Assembly: GCF_010470665.1 (NCBI RefSeq)
Contig: NZ_VOPZ01000005.1
Location: 345,405 to 378,902, forward strand
DNA: 33,498 nt
Direction of reading: 5' to 3'
DNA from: Desulfovibrio sp. JC022
Lineage (GTDB): Bacteria; Desulfobacterota; Desulfovibrionia; Desulfovibrionales; Desulfovibrionaceae
Part shown: positions 32,811 to 33,498 of the stretch, one piece after another
Layout: every line of letters starts with the position of its first letter
Numbering within the stretch: the first letter of the stretch is position 1
Made by a program: the position numbers and the translations under genes
The notes under the pieces: generated by a model
The model's database searches: none
Told to the model about the DNA's origin: nothing
What the model saw: only the letters and a program-made list of their open reading frames with translations

Positions 32811-32883
32811 TAGCCGTTGTGGAGCGGAGCCCGTCCCCGGAGGGGCGGCCCGAAGGGCCGAGGGCGGAGCGGAACAACGGCTA
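32811..32883. repeat. GC-rich cruciform-like palindrome
   Basis: A perfect 10-bp outer stem (TAGCCGTTGT at 32811-32820 with ACAACGGCTA at 32874-32883) encloses two hairpins. These are CCCC-GGA-GGGG (32835-32845) and GGCCC-GAA-GGGCC (32847-32859). The whole can fold as a three-way junction. It lies between two convergent IS3 remnants. It could be a REP-type element or a non-autonomous transposable unit; no gene is present. Confidence 0.6.
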
Positions 32884-32891
32884 TGCGCCTG

Positions 32892-33350
32892 TCAATGAAC
32901 TGTTAAATTGGTTCTGTATACATCGGCGGGAGTTCGCTTGTCCAACGATGAATGCCCGCGCTCTTCATTATAGTAACGAAAATAGCGTGTCAGGCCATGG
33001 TATAGCTCAATCCCGTCAGAGTAAGCCTTGGGATATACATCCTCGTATTTCACCGTCCACCACAGCCTTTCTATAAAAACGTTATCCAAAGCCCGGCCTT
33101 TTCCGTCCATACTGATAGCAATTTCATTTTCCTGTAAAACGCCGGTGAGTTCCTGACTCGTGAACTGCGAACCCTGATCCGTGTTGAAGATTTCGGGGCT
33201 GGCAACGAGCAACGCCCTCTGTAAGGCATCCACACAAAAGGAACTATCCATTGAATTGGATAATTCCCATGCCAGAACATAGCGGCTCCACCAGTCTATC
33301 ACTGCGACCAGATACAAAAATCCTCGACGCATGGGGATGTAAGTTATATC
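32892..33350 (-). pseudogene. IS3-family OrfB transposase, C-terminal part, cut by an IS66 end
   Basis: On the minus strand the frame reads DITYIPMRRGFLYLVAVIDWWSRY, NTDQGSQFTSQELT, and NVFIERLWWTVKYEDVY, the rve core of IS3-family OrfB, ending SSLDKRTPADVY near 32892. The protein should continue upstream into its TDITYIP motif, but at 33351 the sequence changes to an IS66-type terminal repeat, right at the first catalytic Asp codon. The open frame continues to 33380 only by chance through the IS66 end. The gene is therefore broken. Confidence 0.85.
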
Positions 33351-33498
33351 GTATGCGTCAAAACAGCCCCACCTTTTCAAGGATGGCTCACTGTGTATAA
33401 TCAGGACTCGTTCTTTGACATAGCCTGTGGCAATAAGGCTTTGAGATCGTGTTCACCCTTGGCATGTGGCAGCCGTTCAAAGAGATAAAGTAGGTATT
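33351..33498 (-). mobile_element. End of an IS66-family element (continues beyond the window)
   Basis: The element begins at 33351 with GTATGCGTCAAAACAGCCCC, similar to IS66-family terminal repeats (GTAAGCG consensus). It extends past the right edge. Since IS66 elements make 8-bp duplications, GTTATATC at 33343-33350 should recur at the far end. It interrupts an IS3 OrfB gene. Confidence 0.7.
33402..33496 (-). CDS. tnpC: IS66 transposase TnpC, C-terminal end (partial)
   Basis: Thirty-one residues are visible before a TGA (33402-33404 on the plus strand): YLLYLFERLPHAKGEHDLKA followed by LLPQAM. This matches the typical IS66 TnpC ending (YL...FE-LP-A...D--ALLP). The rest lies right of the window, so integrity is unknown. 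The stop sits about 50 bases inside the element's end, as usual for IS66. Confidence 0.75.

Noticed and set aside
1-33498. CRISPR arrays, tRNA or rRNA genes.
   Set aside because: No regularly spaced direct repeats with unique spacers and no recognisable tRNA or rRNA segments were seen.

Overview
The window is one end of a conjugative element: about 28.6 kb of tightly packed, same-strand transfer genes, then about 5 kb of nested and broken insertion sequences with one cargo gene. Moderate GC content, RP4-like traK/traL/traM and trb genes, and multi-hairpin intergenic repeats fit a Gram-negative host. My best guess is a Desulfovibrio-type Desulfobacterota, but that is inference; the window holds no rRNA or chromosomal marker. 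No integrase is visible. A candidate replication initiator carrying iteron-like repeats favours a plasmid, though an integrative element is not excluded.

Region 1 (2-9671) holds traK (5' cut by the window edge), traL and traM, running directly into trbB-C-D-E-J-L-F-G-H. Together these encode a P-type (VirB-like) type IV secretion system (T4SS). The trb order is that of Agrobacterium Ti plasmids (B C D E J [K] L F G H I), while traKLM and the downstream traG/traF/traE/traC genes resemble the RP4 Tra1 region. trbK is absent. By analogy with RP4, oriT and the relaxase genes should lie just left of the window.

Region 2 (9673-18536) is a type IVb thin-pilus operon of the R64/IncI kind (pilN-O-P-Q-R-S-M-V plus a secreted tail-collar protein). 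It sits between trbH and trbI. The gene at the seam, 8937-9671, looks like a TrbH lipoprotein fused to the TcpQ/PilL C-terminal domain that normally assists the pilus secretin. The two machines therefore look structurally merged, not merely neighbours. The major pilin has no leader peptide, while PilV keeps one.

Region 3 (18546-28593) resumes the conjugation genes: trbI (VirB10), traG (VirD4 coupling protein), a 511-residue tandem winged-helix protein with iteron-like repeats inside its own gene, traF (pilin-maturing peptidase), a traE-type topoisomerase III, a small acidic protein, and a TraC-like ArdC/Toprim protein.

Region 4 (28594-33498) contains an orphan IS481 end, then an IS5-type element (28731-31420) split by an intact IS481-family element (29009-30221) with 7-bp target duplications. 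After these come an AT-rich glycosyltransferase gene, two IS3 transposase remnants, a GC-rich cruciform-like repeat, and the end of an IS66-family element that cuts an IS3 transposase at its catalytic Asp codon.

Family assignments rest on reading motifs, gene order and remembered family sequences; no database search was run.
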